A stretch of 64,000 nucleotides of DNA from Rhizomonospora bruguierae (lineage in GTDB: Bacteria; Actinomycetota; Actinomycetes; Mycobacteriales; Micromonosporaceae). Position 1 is the first letter of the stretch, and each line of letters starts with the position of its first letter. Below the pieces are notes generated by a model that was not told the origin of the DNA, made no database searches, and was given only the letters and a program-made list of their open reading frames with translations. Below are positions 28,959 to 37,393 of this stretch, piece by piece. Location: positions 143,690 through 207,689 of the forward strand of contig NZ_BBQH01000016.1 of NCBI RefSeq assembly GCF_018397995.1, in the 5' to 3' direction. A program made the translations under genes and the position numbers.

Positions 28959-30074
28959 ATGAGCGGTGTACGAGTTCTCGTCGGCACCCGCAAGGGCGCG
29001 TTCATCCTGACCGCGGACGGCGCGCGGCGGGAGTGGAAGGTCGACGGCCCCCACTTCGGGGGCTGGGAGATGTACCACGTCAAGGGGTCCCCGGCGGACC
29101 CGGAGCGGCTCTACGCATCCCAGTCCTCCGGCTGGTTCGGGCAGGTGATGCAGCGCTCCGACGACGGCGGGCGCACCTGGTCGCCGGTCGGCAACGGCTT
29201 CGAGTACACCGGCGAGGCCGGCGAGCACCTCTGGTACGACGGCACCCCCCGGCCGTGGGAGTTCAAGCGGATCTGGCACCTCGAACCGTCGCTGGACGAC
29301 CCGGACACGGTCTACGCCGGCGCCGAGGACGCGGCGATCTTCAAGACCACCGACGGCGGCCAGAAGTGGACCGAACTGCCCGGCCTGCGCACCCACGAGT
29401 CGGGCCCGCGCTGGCAGCCCGGCGCCGGTGGCATGTGCCTGCACACGATCATCCTGGATCCGGCCCGGCGGGAGCGCATGTACGTGGCCATCTCCGCGGC
29501 CGGCGCCTTCCGCACCGACGACGGCGGCGTCACCTGGCAGCCCATCAACCGGGGCCTGCGCTCCGGCCAGATCCCGGACGAGGACGCCGAGGTCGGCCAC
29601 TGCGTGCATCGCCTGGCGATGCACCCGTCCCGCCCCGAGGTGCTGTTCATGCAGAAGCACTGGGACGTCATGCGCAGCGACGACGCGGGGGCCACCTGGC
29701 ACGAGATCAGCGGCGACCTGCCCAGCGACTTCGGCTTCCCGATCGCCGTGCACGCGCACGAGCCCGAGACGGTGTACGTCGTGCCGATCAAGAGCGACTC
29801 GGAGCACTACCCGCCGGAGGGCAAGCTGCGGGTCTACCGCAGCCGGGTCGGCGGCAACGAGTGGGAGCCGCTTACCGAGGGCCTGCCCCAGGCCCACTGC
29901 TACGTCAACGTGCTGCGCGACGCGATGGCGGTGGACACCCTGGACCCGTGCGGCATCTACTTCGGGACCACCGGCGGCCAGGTCTACGGCTCCGCCGACG
30001 GCGGCGACACCTGGCAGCCGATCGTCCGCGACCTGCCCTCCGTCCTCTCGGTGGAGGTACAGGTGCTCCCATGA
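28959..30074 (+). CDS. BNR/Asp-box beta-propeller protein
   Basis: 371 residues, no signal peptide. Repeated Asp-boxes are visible: [32 protein letters not shown] and SADGGDTW. They mark the blades of a sialidase/YCF48-like propeller. The N-terminus [14 protein letters not shown] is blade one. Sialidase catalytic residues are not apparent, so a binding role is likely. ATG 28959 has GGAGGGAGAGG upstream. The stop overlaps the MoaD-like gene as ATGA. This two-gene pairing recurs in bacteria as far as I recall, with unknown function. Confidence 0.85.
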   Translation: MSGVRVLVGTRKGAFILTADGARREWKVDGPHFGGWEMYHVKGSPADPERLYASQSSGWFGQVMQRSDDGGRTWSPVGNGFEYTGEAGEHLWYDGTPRPWEFKRIWHLEPSLDDPDTVYAGAEDAAIFKTTDGGQKWTELPGLRTHESGPRWQPGAGGMCLHTIILDPARRERMYVAISAAGAFRTDDGGVTWQPINRGLRSGQIPDEDAEVGHCVHRLAMHPSRPEVLFMQKHWDVMRSDDAGATWHEISGDLPSDFGFPIAVHAHEPETVYVVPIKSDSEHYPPEGKLRVYRSRVGGNEWEPLTEGLPQAHCYVNVLRDAMAVDTLDPCGIYFGTTGGQVYGSADGGDTWQPIVRDLPSVLSVEVQVLP

Positions 30075-30382
30075 CCCGCCCCACGATCCGGGTCGTGCTC
30101 CCGGCCCACCTGAAGAACCTGGCCGGGGTCAGCGGCGAGGTCGGCCTCGACGTGCCGGCCGGGCCGGTCACCCAGCGGCTGGTGCTGGACGCGCTGGAGG
30201 GCCGTTACCCGATGCTGCGCGGCACGATCCGCGACCAGCGCACCGGCAAGCGGCGCGCGTTCATCCGCTTCTACGCCTGCGAGGAGGACCTGTCGAACGA
30301 GTCCCCGGACGCCCCGCTCCCGGCCCGCGTGGCCGCGGGGGAGGAGCCGTTCCTGGTCATCGGCGCGATGGCCGGCGGCTGA
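30071..30382 (+). CDS. MoaD/ThiS-type ubiquitin-fold sulfur carrier
   Basis: 103 residues with the beta-grasp pattern [15 protein letters not shown], then [15 protein letters not shown], and a C-terminal GAMAGG. The terminal Gly-Gly is the residue pair that is adenylated and thiocarboxylated in MoaD, ThiS and related carriers. Part of the middle ([20 protein letters not shown]) is longer than in classical MoaD. It is translationally coupled to the propeller gene. No E1-like activating enzyme or molybdopterin gene is nearby, so it would borrow one elsewhere. Confidence 0.88.
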   Translation: MTRPTIRVVLPAHLKNLAGVSGEVGLDVPAGPVTQRLVLDALEGRYPMLRGTIRDQRTGKRRAFIRFYACEEDLSNESPDAPLPARVAAGEEPFLVIGAMAGG

Positions 30383-30454
30383 GATCCGCCGGCCGCGCCG
30401 CGCCGGCCGCGCCGCGCCGGCCCGCCCGGGCCGTCCGCGCGTGACTGGCTGGTG

Positions 30455-30460
30455 CACAGT
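30455..30460 (+). promoter_or_regulatory. -10-like box of the leader ORF
   Basis: CACAGT ending 6 nt before GTG 30467. Leaderless arrangement, inferred. Confidence 0.35.
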
Positions 30461-30466
30461 GACGGG

Positions 30467-30532
30467 GTGACATTCGTTCTGGACACCCCTGTGGACTCGA
30501 CCGGTGCGGAGCCGACCGGGGCGGCGGCGTGA
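30467..30532 (+). CDS. 21-residue leader ORF coupled to the next gene
   Basis: A GTG-initiated ORF of 21 codons plus stop (begins VTFVLDTPVD, ends GAAA). CACAGT lies 6 nt before its GTG and it has no ribosome binding site. Its TGA overlaps the GTG of the membrane protein gene (GTGA at 30529-30532), and that gene has no ribosome binding site of its own. The likely role is to deliver ribosomes to the downstream start. The peptide may have no function of its own. Prediction only. Confidence 0.4.
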   Translation: MTFVLDTPVDSTGAEPTGAAA

Positions 30533-30960
30533 GTCCGCTCGGCGGTGCCACGCGCCGCCCGCCCAGCGTCGTGGCCATCGTGGCGGGGCTCATCGCCGCG
30601 GCGGTCATCATCGTCGTGGCAATCATGGCGAACCGGCCCGACCGCGGGGACGTCCGCGCCGCCGCGGTGGCGACCGCCGAGGAACTGGAGCGCACGCCCG
30701 TCGAGGGGAATGCCGTGCACATCTTCGACGTGGAGAAGGCGGCCGAACGGGCTACCCGGGGCACCGGCACCGGCAAGTTCGCCGCGGTGGGCGGCGGGCG
30801 GTTCAGGATCGACTTCCGTGGCTCCGACGAGCGCGGGGACCGGTACGAGATGAGCCACGACGGCCGCGACCCGTTCTGCATCGTCGTCAAGTTCACCCAC
30901 AACCTGTCCAATCCCGGCCCCGGGTATCCCGCCGCGACCGTCGAGGACGGCGCCTGCTGA
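30529..30960 (+). CDS. Single-pass membrane or secreted hypothetical protein
   Basis: 143 residues. One hydrophobic segment at about 14-34 (VVAIVAGLIAAAVIIVVAIMA) precedes a 110-residue extracytoplasmic domain with FRIDFRGSDERGDRYEMSHDG and two cysteines, one in DPFCIVVKF and the last residue. No family is recognised. GTG 30529 is embedded in the stop of a 21-codon leader ORF, suggesting translational coupling. Confidence 0.65.
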   Translation: MSPLGGATRRPPSVVAIVAGLIAAAVIIVVAIMANRPDRGDVRAAAVATAEELERTPVEGNAVHIFDVEKAAERATRGTGTGKFAAVGGGRFRIDFRGSDERGDRYEMSHDGRDPFCIVVKFTHNLSNPGPGYPAATVEDGAC

Positions 30961-31017
30961 CCTGCCGCTGACCATCGAGGCGTCGCAGCCGACCGGCGGC
31001 CGCCGGGGGTGGAGCGG

Positions 31018-31566
31018 CTAGTCCGGCGCGGCGGCCGCCTTGCGGGCGCGGTAGGCGGTGACCGCGGCCCGGTTGCCGCAGCCCGCCTCGCAGAACCGGC
31101 GGGACCGGTTCCGGGACAGGTCGACGAGCACGTTGTCGCAGTCCGGGTACGCGCACACGCGCAGCCGATCCAGTTCGCCGGCCCGGACCACGTCCACGAA
31201 GGCCATCGCCGCCTCGACGGCCATGCGGGTGTCGAGCGGGGCGTCGCGCGGGGTGGCGTGCAGGTGGTGCGGCTCGCCGTCGTGCCGGACGAGTTGGGGG
31301 AGGGCGTTCGACTCCCGGAGCAGGCCGTTGACGATCTCCACCACGCCGTCCTCGTCGCGGTGCCACACCGGGCGCAGCCGGGGGCGCAGCCGCTGCACCG
31401 CCCGCAGCTCCGCGACGGTGCAGTCGTGCCGGCCGGTCCACCGGTGGGCGCGCATGAAGGCGGTCAGGGCGGGCACGTCGGGCAGCCCCTCACCGCCCCG
31501 GCCGGCGGTGTTGACCAGGGCGGCGGTGGCGACCAGGGCGCACGCGGTGTCATGGATGAAAGTCAC
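31018..31566 (-). CDS. CGNR zinc-finger (ABATE-type) regulator
   Basis: 182 residues. The C-terminus has the CGNR motif CAYPDCDNVLVDLSRNRSRRFCEAGCGNR in outline: paired cysteines C-x4-C and C-x3-C followed by AAVTAYRARK. The N-terminal region (FIHDTACALVATAALVN...) is the ABATE-type ligand domain. Members are stress-responsive transcription factors. GTG 31566 has AGGAGT upstream. It is divergent from an EamA exporter with two repeat elements in between, so it probably regulates that transporter and itself. Confidence 0.88.
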   Translation of the reverse strand: MTFIHDTACALVATAALVNTAGRGGEGLPDVPALTAFMRAHRWTGRHDCTVAELRAVQRLRPRLRPVWHRDEDGVVEIVNGLLRESNALPQLVRHDGEPHHLHATPRDAPLDTRMAVEAAMAFVDVVRAGELDRLRVCAYPDCDNVLVDLSRNRSRRFCEAGCGNRAAVTAYRARKAAAAPD

Positions 31567-31599
31567 GTTGACTCCTGACAGGAGCGGCTCTACTGTCAC

Positions 31600-31620
31600 G
31601 AGCATAAGCGCCTTTTGCTC
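31600..31620. promoter_or_regulatory. Inverted repeat operator candidate
   Basis: GAGCATAAG at 31600-31608 and CTTTTGCTC at 31612-31620 pair at 8 of 9 positions around a central CGC. It lies between the divergent CGNR and EamA genes, where a dimeric regulator would bind. Inferred. Confidence 0.5.
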
Positions 31621-31622
31621 AT

Positions 31623-31653
31623 GACATCGATTGATCCCGACATCGATTGATCC
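31623..31653. promoter_or_regulatory. 15-bp direct repeat operator candidate
   Basis: GACATCGATTGATCC occurs at 31623-31637 and again at 31639-31653 with one base between, a 16-bp period. It sits just upstream of the EamA ribosome binding site in the divergent region. Two perfect copies so close suggest paired protein-binding sites, but no known family motif is recognised. Confidence 0.5.
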
Positions 31654-31677
31654 TGACCCCGCGGGGGAGTTTTCGCG

Positions 31678-32634
31678 ATGCAGTCCCGTCCGGCCGGCGC
31701 CGGTCTCGCGCTGGCGCTGCTGTCGGCCTTCACGTTCGCCACGTCCGGCACCTTCGCCCGCTCGCTGATCGAGGCGGGCTGGTCGGCCGAGGCGGCGGTG
31801 GCCGCCCGGGTCGGCATCGCCGCCCTGGTCCTGGCGGTGCCGGCCGCGCTGGCGCTGCGCGGCCGGTGGTCCATGCTGGGTCGCAACCTCGGCGTGATCG
31901 GCCTGTTCGGCCTGCTCGCGGTCGGCGCGGCGCAGGCGTGCTTCTTCAACGCCCTCCAGTACCTGCCGATCGGCGTCGCGCTGCTGCTGGAGTACCTGGG
32001 CATCGTGCTCGTGGTCGGCTGGATGTGGGCGGCGCACGGGCAGCGGCCGCGCCGGCTGACCGTGGCCGGATCGGTGACCGCGCTGCTGGGCCTGCTGCTG
32101 GTGCTCGACCCGTTCGGCGCCGGCCCGGTGGAGCCCGTCGGCGTGCTGTGGGGCCTGGGCGCCGGTGTCGGACTGGCCGCGTACTTCGTGATCTCCGCCC
32201 GCACCGACGCCGGGCTGCCCCCCGTCGTGCTGGCCAGCGGCGGGATGGCGGTGGGCGCGGTCGGCCTGCTGGGGCTCGGCGCGCTGCACGCGCTGCCGCT
32301 GCACGCCACCTTCGGCGCGGTCACGTTCGGCGGTCACCGGGTCAGCTGGATGGTCCCGATCGCGGGGCTGTCGCTGGTCGCCGCCGTGGTGTCGTACGTG
32401 GCCGGCATCAGCGCGGCGCGGATCCTCGGCGCCCGGCTGTCCTCGTTCGTCGGGCTCACCGAGGTGCTGTTCGCCGTGCTGATCGCCTGGCTGGTGCTGG
32501 GCGAACTGCCGACCGGGGCGCAGGCGGTCGGCGGTGCGCTGATCGTCGCCGGAGTGGCCCTGGTCCGCCTCGACGAACTGCGCGCACCGGAGCGGGAACC
32601 CGCGCCCGCCACGCCCGCGTTGGTCGGTGATTGA
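31678..32634 (+). CDS. EamA/DMT-family transporter
   Basis: 318 residues with ten predicted helices arranged as two five-helix EamA repeats. The first begins LALALLSAFTFATSGTFARSL and the second near VLWGLGAGVGLAAYFVISARTD. A loop motif LLEYLGIVLVVGWMW precedes repeat two, and the tail is charged. Family members export amino acids, purines or other metabolites. ATG 31678 has GGGGGAG upstream. Its divergent CGNR neighbour is the likely regulator. Confidence 0.9.
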   Translation: MQSRPAGAGLALALLSAFTFATSGTFARSLIEAGWSAEAAVAARVGIAALVLAVPAALALRGRWSMLGRNLGVIGLFGLLAVGAAQACFFNALQYLPIGVALLLEYLGIVLVVGWMWAAHGQRPRRLTVAGSVTALLGLLLVLDPFGAGPVEPVGVLWGLGAGVGLAAYFVISARTDAGLPPVVLASGGMAVGAVGLLGLGALHALPLHATFGAVTFGGHRVSWMVPIAGLSLVAAVVSYVAGISAARILGARLSSFVGLTEVLFAVLIAWLVLGELPTGAQAVGGALIVAGVALVRLDELRAPEREPAPATPALVGD

Positions 32635-32672
32635 CCGGTTTTGGGTACCCGTCGAGGGGTACCACCCACGCC

Positions 32673-32963
32673 ATGTCGAGCACCGACTTCCAGGCGGTTC
32701 AGCGGGTGCTGGTGGACCTGGACTTCCCCGCGTCGAAGGAGCAGATCGTCCGGCACGCCGAGGGGCGCGGCGACGCGGGCGCGCTGAAACTGCTGCGGGC
32801 GCTGCCGCTGGCGACCTACCAGAACATGTCCGAGATCCGCAGTTCCGTGCCGTTGGACCCGACCGTCGACGACGGGTTGAGCCCCGCCGACCAGGCGGCC
32901 CGGGCCCGCTCCGGCCACACCCACCGGATCGCGGAGCACCTGCGGGAGCCGAACGCCGAATAG
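32673..32963 (+). CDS. DUF2795 family protein
   Basis: 96 residues matching the DUF2795 pattern, a small helical domain: VQRVLVDLDFPASKEQIVRHAEGRG, then ALKLLRALPLATYQNMSEIRS. Function unknown; common in actinobacteria. ATG 32673 has GAGGGG upstream. Two GGTACC palindromes lie between the EamA stop and this start. Confidence 0.75.
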   Translation: MSSTDFQAVQRVLVDLDFPASKEQIVRHAEGRGDAGALKLLRALPLATYQNMSEIRSSVPLDPTVDDGLSPADQAARARSGHTHRIAEHLREPNAE

Positions 32964-33083
32964 GCACCGGCCCGGCAGAGCCGCGGACGCCACCGGGCCG
33001 TACCGCGCCGGTCGCAGGAATCAAGGCCGACGCCCGGGGTAACCGGCCGCGGGACACCCGCCGAGCCGAGAGGACGCCACGCC

Positions 33084-33305
33084 ATGACCGAGCCGGAGGA
33101 GAGCCGCGCCAAGACCACCGAGACCGACGGCGTGCTGATGCACCCGGGTAACCACCCGGACACCACCACCGCGCAGGTCAAGGGGCCGCCCGAGAGCGGT
33201 GAGACCCGCGTCGAGGTCGGCGGGGAGATGGTCCGGGTCCGGGTGGACCAGGAGACGCGCGTGCAGGGGCCGGACACGGTCGATGATTCCGAGCCGCCCG
33301 ACTGA
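33084..33305 (+). CDS. Small hydrophilic hypothetical protein
   Basis: 73 residues, acidic and Thr/Glu-rich (TEPEESRAKTTETDG, then ETRVEVGGEMVRVRVDQETRV). No membrane segment or motif. ATG 33084 has GAGAGGA upstream. It converges on another small hydrophilic protein 6 nt away. Function unknown. Confidence 0.5.
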   Translation: MTEPEESRAKTTETDGVLMHPGNHPDTTTAQVKGPPESGETRVEVGGEMVRVRVDQETRVQGPDTVDDSEPPD

Positions 33306-33311
33306 TCGTCC

Positions 33312-33545
33312 TCAGGAGGGAGACGTCTCGTCCTCCAGGTCCGACGGCATGATGTCCGGAGCCTTGTCGTCGGACGTCTTGCCGTGCGGCCCGTACGGGG
33401 ACGCCTGGCCCTCCGGTACCGGTCGGTTGCCGGTCTTGTCGTGCGTGCCGCCCGGCGCGGCGGTCGGGTGGGGCTCCTCGCTGCGCTGCGTGGTGGTTGG
33501 CGAGTCGCCGCTGCGGCGCATTTCCGGCTGCTGGACGTTGCTCAT
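33312..33545 (-). CDS. Small disordered hypothetical protein
   Basis: 77 residues, Pro/Thr/Ser/Asp-rich (MSNVQQPEMRRSGDSPTTTQRS), predicted disordered. ATG 33545 has a GGGGGAAGG ribosome binding site, which supports real translation. Function unknown. Confidence 0.5.
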   Translation of the reverse strand: MSNVQQPEMRRSGDSPTTTQRSEEPHPTAAPGGTHDKTGNRPVPEGQASPYGPHGKTSDDKAPDIMPSDLEDETSPS

Positions 33546-33687
33546 GAGCCTTCCCCCTACGGCTCGGCGGGAACGGGTCCGCCCATCGTGTTCCCCGGGC
33601 CGGATGGGGCAAACGCGGCGAAGCACCCGGGCGGGGCGCCGAGGGCGCGTCCGGGTGCGGCGGCCGGTCGATGGCCCGGTCGGTGGC

Positions 33688-34386
33688 TCAGTCGACCATC
33701 GGGAGGTCCAGGGTGTGCGCGCTGTGCGTCGCCTTGGTCGCCAGGTACCGCACGTTCGCCGCGGACACGTGCACGCCGGTGGGCACCCGGCTCTCCACGT
33801 GCACGCCGAGGCGGCCGAGTTGCTCGGCCTTGTCCGGGTTGTTGCTCAGCAGCGCCACCCGGCGGGCGCCCAGCGCGAGCAGCATCTGCGCCGCGGTGGT
33901 GTAGTCCCGTTCGTCCTCGCCGTGGCCGAGTGCCACGTTCGCCTCGTACGTGTCCAGGCCGGTGTCCTGCAGCGCGTACGCGTCCAGCTTGGCGTACAGG
34001 CCGATGCCGCGCCCCTCCTGCCGCAGGTACAGCAGGAAGCCGCCGGCCTCGCTGATCCGCTCGACCGCCTCGCGCAGCTGCGGCCCGCAGTCGCAGCGCT
34101 GGCTGCCGAACACGTCCCCGGTCAGGCACTCGCTGTGCGGGCGGACCAGCACCGGGCGGCCCCCGTTGGCCGATCGGGTCAGGGAGCGGCGCCAGTCGCC
34201 GAGCCCCAGGGCGAGGTGCTCGCGCCCGTCCGCCAGCCCGTCGAAGGTGAACACCCGGGCGGAGGTGGCGTAGCCGTCGGGGAACCGCATGGGGACGGTC
34301 ACCTGCCGCCGCACCGCCGCGGGCCGGACCGGCGCGGTGCCGGCGACCGGCGCCGCGGGTGCTGGTTCGCTGGGCGTGTGTGGCAT
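33688..34386 (-). CDS. ribA: GTP cyclohydrolase II
   Basis: 232 residues with the zinc cysteines in HSECLTGDVFGSQRCDCG, the catalytic RQEGRGIGL stretch and LDAYALQDTG, which keeps the tyrosine needed for full hydrolysis to the diaminopyrimidine. SNNPDKAEQL is the usual C-terminal motif. It opens the GTP ring and supplies riboflavin precursors. It stands alone rather than fused to RibB and is divergent from a RibD-type reductase, so it may serve a dedicated pathway. ATG 34386 was chosen because GAGGAG lies 5-10 nt upstream. Confidence 0.93.
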   Translation of the reverse strand: MPHTPSEPAPAAPVAGTAPVRPAAVRRQVTVPMRFPDGYATSARVFTFDGLADGREHLALGLGDWRRSLTRSANGGRPVLVRPHSECLTGDVFGSQRCDCGPQLREAVERISEAGGFLLYLRQEGRGIGLYAKLDAYALQDTGLDTYEANVALGHGEDERDYTTAAQMLLALGARRVALLSNNPDKAEQLGRLGVHVESRVPTGVHVSAANVRYLATKATHSAHTLDLPMVD

Positions 34387-34537
34387 CGGATCTCCTCGCA
34401 TTGACCAAGTGTGCTGCGACCAGGGGGTGACCTGCTTCTCCTCGGTACCGAACCGCCGGCCGCTTCAGTCCGTACCACGTGTGACGGGCGGGCGGCCGCC
34501 GCGGCGGCTACCGTTTCACCTCTAGGAGGCTCCATCT

Positions 34538-35230
34538 GTGGTTGACCGACCGTACGTCCTGCTCAGCTGCGGCATGTCGCTCGACGGGTACGTGGACAGC
34601 GCCACCGACACCCGGCTGCTGCTGTCCAACGCCGCCGACTTCGACCGGGTCGACGCGGTCCGCGCGGAGTGCGACGCGATCCTGATCGGCGCCGAGACCG
34701 TGCGGCAGGACAACCCGCGGTTGCTGGTGCGGTCGGCGGACCGCCGCGCCGAGCGGGTGGCCCGGGGGCTGCTGCCGACGCCGGTGAAGGTGACCGTGAC
34801 CGCCCGCGCCCGCCTCGACCCGTGCGGCCGGTTCTTCGCCCTCGGCGAGGTGGACAAGCTCGTGTACTGCGCCAGCCCGGTGCTGGACGACGCCCGGGCG
34901 CGGCTCGGTCACGTGGCGACCGTGCTGGACGGTGGCGAGCCGGTGGACTTCCCCCGGATCCTGACCGACCTGCACGCCCGCGGCGTGTCCCGGCTCATGG
35001 TCGAGGGCGGCGGGACGGTGCACACCCAGTTCCTGACCGCCGGCCTGGCGGACGAGTTGCAGTTGGTGGTGGCCCCGTTCTTCGTGGGCGATTCGCGCGC
35101 GCCCCGCTTCGTCGGCGACGGACGGTTCCCGTGGGACGCGCAGAACCGGGCGGCGCTCGCCGAGGCGCGCCCGATCGGGGACGTGGTGCTGCTGCGGTAC
35201 GCGCTCTCGGACCGCTTCGGGGAGCAGTGA
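34538..35230 (+). CDS. RibD C-terminal-type (DHFR-fold) reductase
   Basis: 230 residues, a stand-alone reductase domain of the RibD/DHFR fold: RPYVLLSCGMSLDGYVD, CDAILIGAETVRQDNPRL, and the NADPH-binding SRLMVEGGGTVHTQFL. The usual RibD partner is the N-terminal deaminase, absent here. It would reduce a ribosylaminopyrimidine made from the RibA product. GTG 34538 has TAGGAGGC upstream. It is divergent from ribA across 151 nt. No FMN riboswitch could be discerned there. Confidence 0.88.
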   Translation: MVDRPYVLLSCGMSLDGYVDSATDTRLLLSNAADFDRVDAVRAECDAILIGAETVRQDNPRLLVRSADRRAERVARGLLPTPVKVTVTARARLDPCGRFFALGEVDKLVYCASPVLDDARARLGHVATVLDGGEPVDFPRILTDLHARGVSRLMVEGGGTVHTQFLTAGLADELQLVVAPFFVGDSRAPRFVGDGRFPWDAQNRAALAEARPIGDVVLLRYALSDRFGEQ

Positions 35231-35284
35231 CGGCGCGGCGGGCACAGGCGCGGGCGGCATGGGGCGGCGGGCGGCGGGGTCCGG

Positions 35285-36457
35285 TCAGGCCACCGGCCCG
35301 GCGGCGGTGTCGACCCGGCGGTCGTCCGTGCGTGACCGGCGCGACCCGCGCAGCCAGCGCGCGACGAGCACGCCCGCTCCGGGCAGGCTCGCCACGAACG
35401 CGAACAGCCCGTACACCACGGCGATCGTCAGCCCCTGGGTCGCGCTCAGCCCGGCGGCGCCGAACGCCCACGCGGTCACGCCCTCCCGGGGACCCCAGCC
35501 ACCAATGTTCAGGGGCAGGGTCATCGCCAGCAGGGCCAGCAGCATCAGCGGGAGCAGCCGGGTGATCGGCGTCACCGAGCCGGCCGCCCGGGCCGCGACC
35601 AGGAACGTGCCCAGGTGACCCGCGACCACCAGCGCGGAGGCGACCAGGATGCCCGGCGCGGTGCGGCGGGTGAGCAGCCCGCGCCGCACGTCAGCACCGG
35701 CGGTACGCACCGCCCGCGCCCACCGGCCCGCCGGCTCGCCCCGATCTCCGCGCTGGGCGGGATGGCCCGCGGTTCCGTGCCGCCCGGGGTGGGCCGCCGT
35801 TTCGCGCTGGCCGGCGCGTGTCGCGGTCGCACGCTCGGCGGTGCAAGCCGCGTTCCCGGGCCGAGCCGTGTGCGCCGCTGTCCCCCGCCGGGCCGCGCCG
35901 CGCCGGCGCCAAACGATCACCGCCGCGACCAGCCCCGCCACCGTGACCGCGCCGGCCAGGTAGGGCGCGACCGCGGCGAGGCGGAGCCGGTCCTGCACCG
36001 GTGACGGGTAGGCGACCAGCACCGCCAGCCCGAACGTGACCAGGACGACCTGACCCGCCGACCGCTCCAGGACCACCGCCCGCAGCCCCCGCCCGACGTC
36101 GCCGGACTCGCGGCCGTGCCGCACCGCCCGGTGCACGTCGCCGAGCACGCCGCCGGGGAGGGCCGCGTTGAGAAACAGCGAGCGGTAGTAGTCCGCGACC
36201 GCGGCGGCCAGCGGCAGCCGCAGGCCCAGGCCGCGCGCCACCAGGCACCACCGCCAGGCGCTGAAGACCGTGGTTGCCAGGCCGATCCCGAACGCGACCA
36301 GCAGGGCGCGGCCGTCGATGACGCGCAGCCCGTCCAGGAACGCGCCGGTGCCGAGCCGCCACAGCAGCAGCCCGAGAATGCCGGCGCCGCCGAGTACCCG
36401 GGCCCACGTCCAGACGGTCCCGGGCGGCGGGAGCCACCCCCCGGCGCTGCGTGGCAT
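35285..36457 (-). CDS. Lysylphosphatidylglycerol synthase-type (UPF0104) membrane protein
   Basis: 390 residues with about eight hydrophobic helices of the flippase-like LPG synthase transmembrane family: LLVAFGIGLATTVFSAWRW, DYYRSLFLNAALPGGVLGDVHRA, and near the end MLLALLAMTLPLNIGGWGPREG. A loop of about 75 residues in the middle is low-complexity (Ala/Thr/Arg/Gly). Related proteins translocate lipid-linked sugars. ATG 36457 has GAGGAG upstream. It is last in a reverse operon with a methyltransferase and glycosyltransferase, suggesting it moves their lipid product. Confidence 0.85.
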   Translation of the reverse strand: MPRSAGGWLPPPGTVWTWARVLGGAGILGLLLWRLGTGAFLDGLRVIDGRALLVAFGIGLATTVFSAWRWCLVARGLGLRLPLAAAVADYYRSLFLNAALPGGVLGDVHRAVRHGRESGDVGRGLRAVVLERSAGQVVLVTFGLAVLVAYPSPVQDRLRLAAVAPYLAGAVTVAGLVAAVIVWRRRGAARRGTAAHTARPGNAACTAERATATRAGQRETAAHPGRHGTAGHPAQRGDRGEPAGRWARAVRTAGADVRRGLLTRRTAPGILVASALVVAGHLGTFLVAARAAGSVTPITRLLPLMLLALLAMTLPLNIGGWGPREGVTAWAFGAAGLSATQGLTIAVVYGLFAFVASLPGAGVLVARWLRGSRRSRTDDRRVDTAAGPVA

Positions 36458-36547
36458 GCGTGCTCCTCCCCGTCGGGTCAGCCTTCGGGCATGAGTACGG
36501 GGTTCGTCCGGCGTTGGTTCACCGGCGGTGGCTCGCCCGGCGGTGGC

Positions 36548-37393
36548 TCAGCCGTGCGTCGCGAGGAGATCCTCGTGGTCGACGACGACCCGCAGCGCGC
36601 CCGCCTCGGCCGCGGCGAGCCGGCGGTCCAGGTAGCCCGCCCCCGGCTCCGCGAGCGCCGGGTCCTGCTCGACCGCGGCGGCGACCCAGCCGCGCAGCCA
36701 TTCCACGGCGAGCCCCGCCCGCTCCGGCCCGAGCCGCCACGGGCTGGGCCGCACCAGCACATCCGCCCCGGCGGCGGTGAACGCCTCGGCCGCGGCGGCG
36801 ACCGCGTCCGGCCCGAGCAGCCGCCGCCCGTCGACGCGGCGGCGCTGGTGCGCGTTGAACGCCGCCTCGATCCGGCTGTCCATCGGGTCGCCGGGGGTCA
36901 ACTCCACCCGGCCGGCGACCGAGAGGGTCAGCAGCGCGGTGCACCCCGCACCGGTGCACGCGGCGGCGAGTCGGCCCACCTCGTCGGCGGTCAGCAGGTC
37001 CAGCAGCGCGGAGGCGGTGACCAGCGACGCGCCGGCCAGGTCGGCGGCGGTCAGCGCGGTGGCGTCACCCTGGCTGGTCGCCACGGTGACCGGCGCGCCG
37101 TCGCCGGCCGCGCGGACCATCGTGCCGGTGGCGATCCGCAGCAGCACTGGGTCCCGGTCGTGCATGACCCAGTGCTGGGGCCCGGGCAGCCGGGGCGCGA
37201 GCCAGCGCCCCATCGACCCGGTGCCGCAGCCCAGGTCGCGGACCACCACCCGCTCCCGGCCCGCGATCCGCTCGCGCAGCGGCGCCAGCAGGTCCCTCGC
37301 CCGGGCGTCGGCGTCGGCGTCCTCGCGCAGCGCCAACCACTCCGGCGTGTACTGCGCCTCGCCGGTGGCCTCCTCCGTCGCCGGATCGGTCAT
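36548..37393 (-). CDS. Class I SAM-dependent methyltransferase
   Basis: 281 residues with motif I VVVRDLGCGTGSMGRWLA, an acidic loop MHDRDPVLL and LVTASALLDLLTADE after it. The ATG at 37393 overlaps the stop of the glycosyltransferase gene (ATGA). Substrate unknown; the neighbours point to the same product as the glycosyltransferase and dehydrogenase. Confidence 0.88.
   Translation of the reverse strand: MTDPATEEATGEAQYTPEWLALREDADADARARDLLAPLRERIAGRERVVVRDLGCGTGSMGRWLAPRLPGPQHWVMHDRDPVLLRIATGTMVRAAGDGAPVTVATSQGDATALTAADLAGASLVTASALLDLLTADEVGRLAAACTGAGCTALLTLSVAGRVELTPGDPMDSRIEAAFNAHQRRRVDGRRLLGPDAVAAAAEAFTAAGADVLVRPSPWRLGPERAGLAVEWLRGWVAAAVEQDPALAEPGAGYLDRRLAAAEAGALRVVVDHEDLLATHG

Noticed and set aside
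34387..34537. An FMN riboswitch between ribA and the RibD-type gene.
   Set aside because: The conserved RFN-element stems and loops could not be found by eye, and the region is short.
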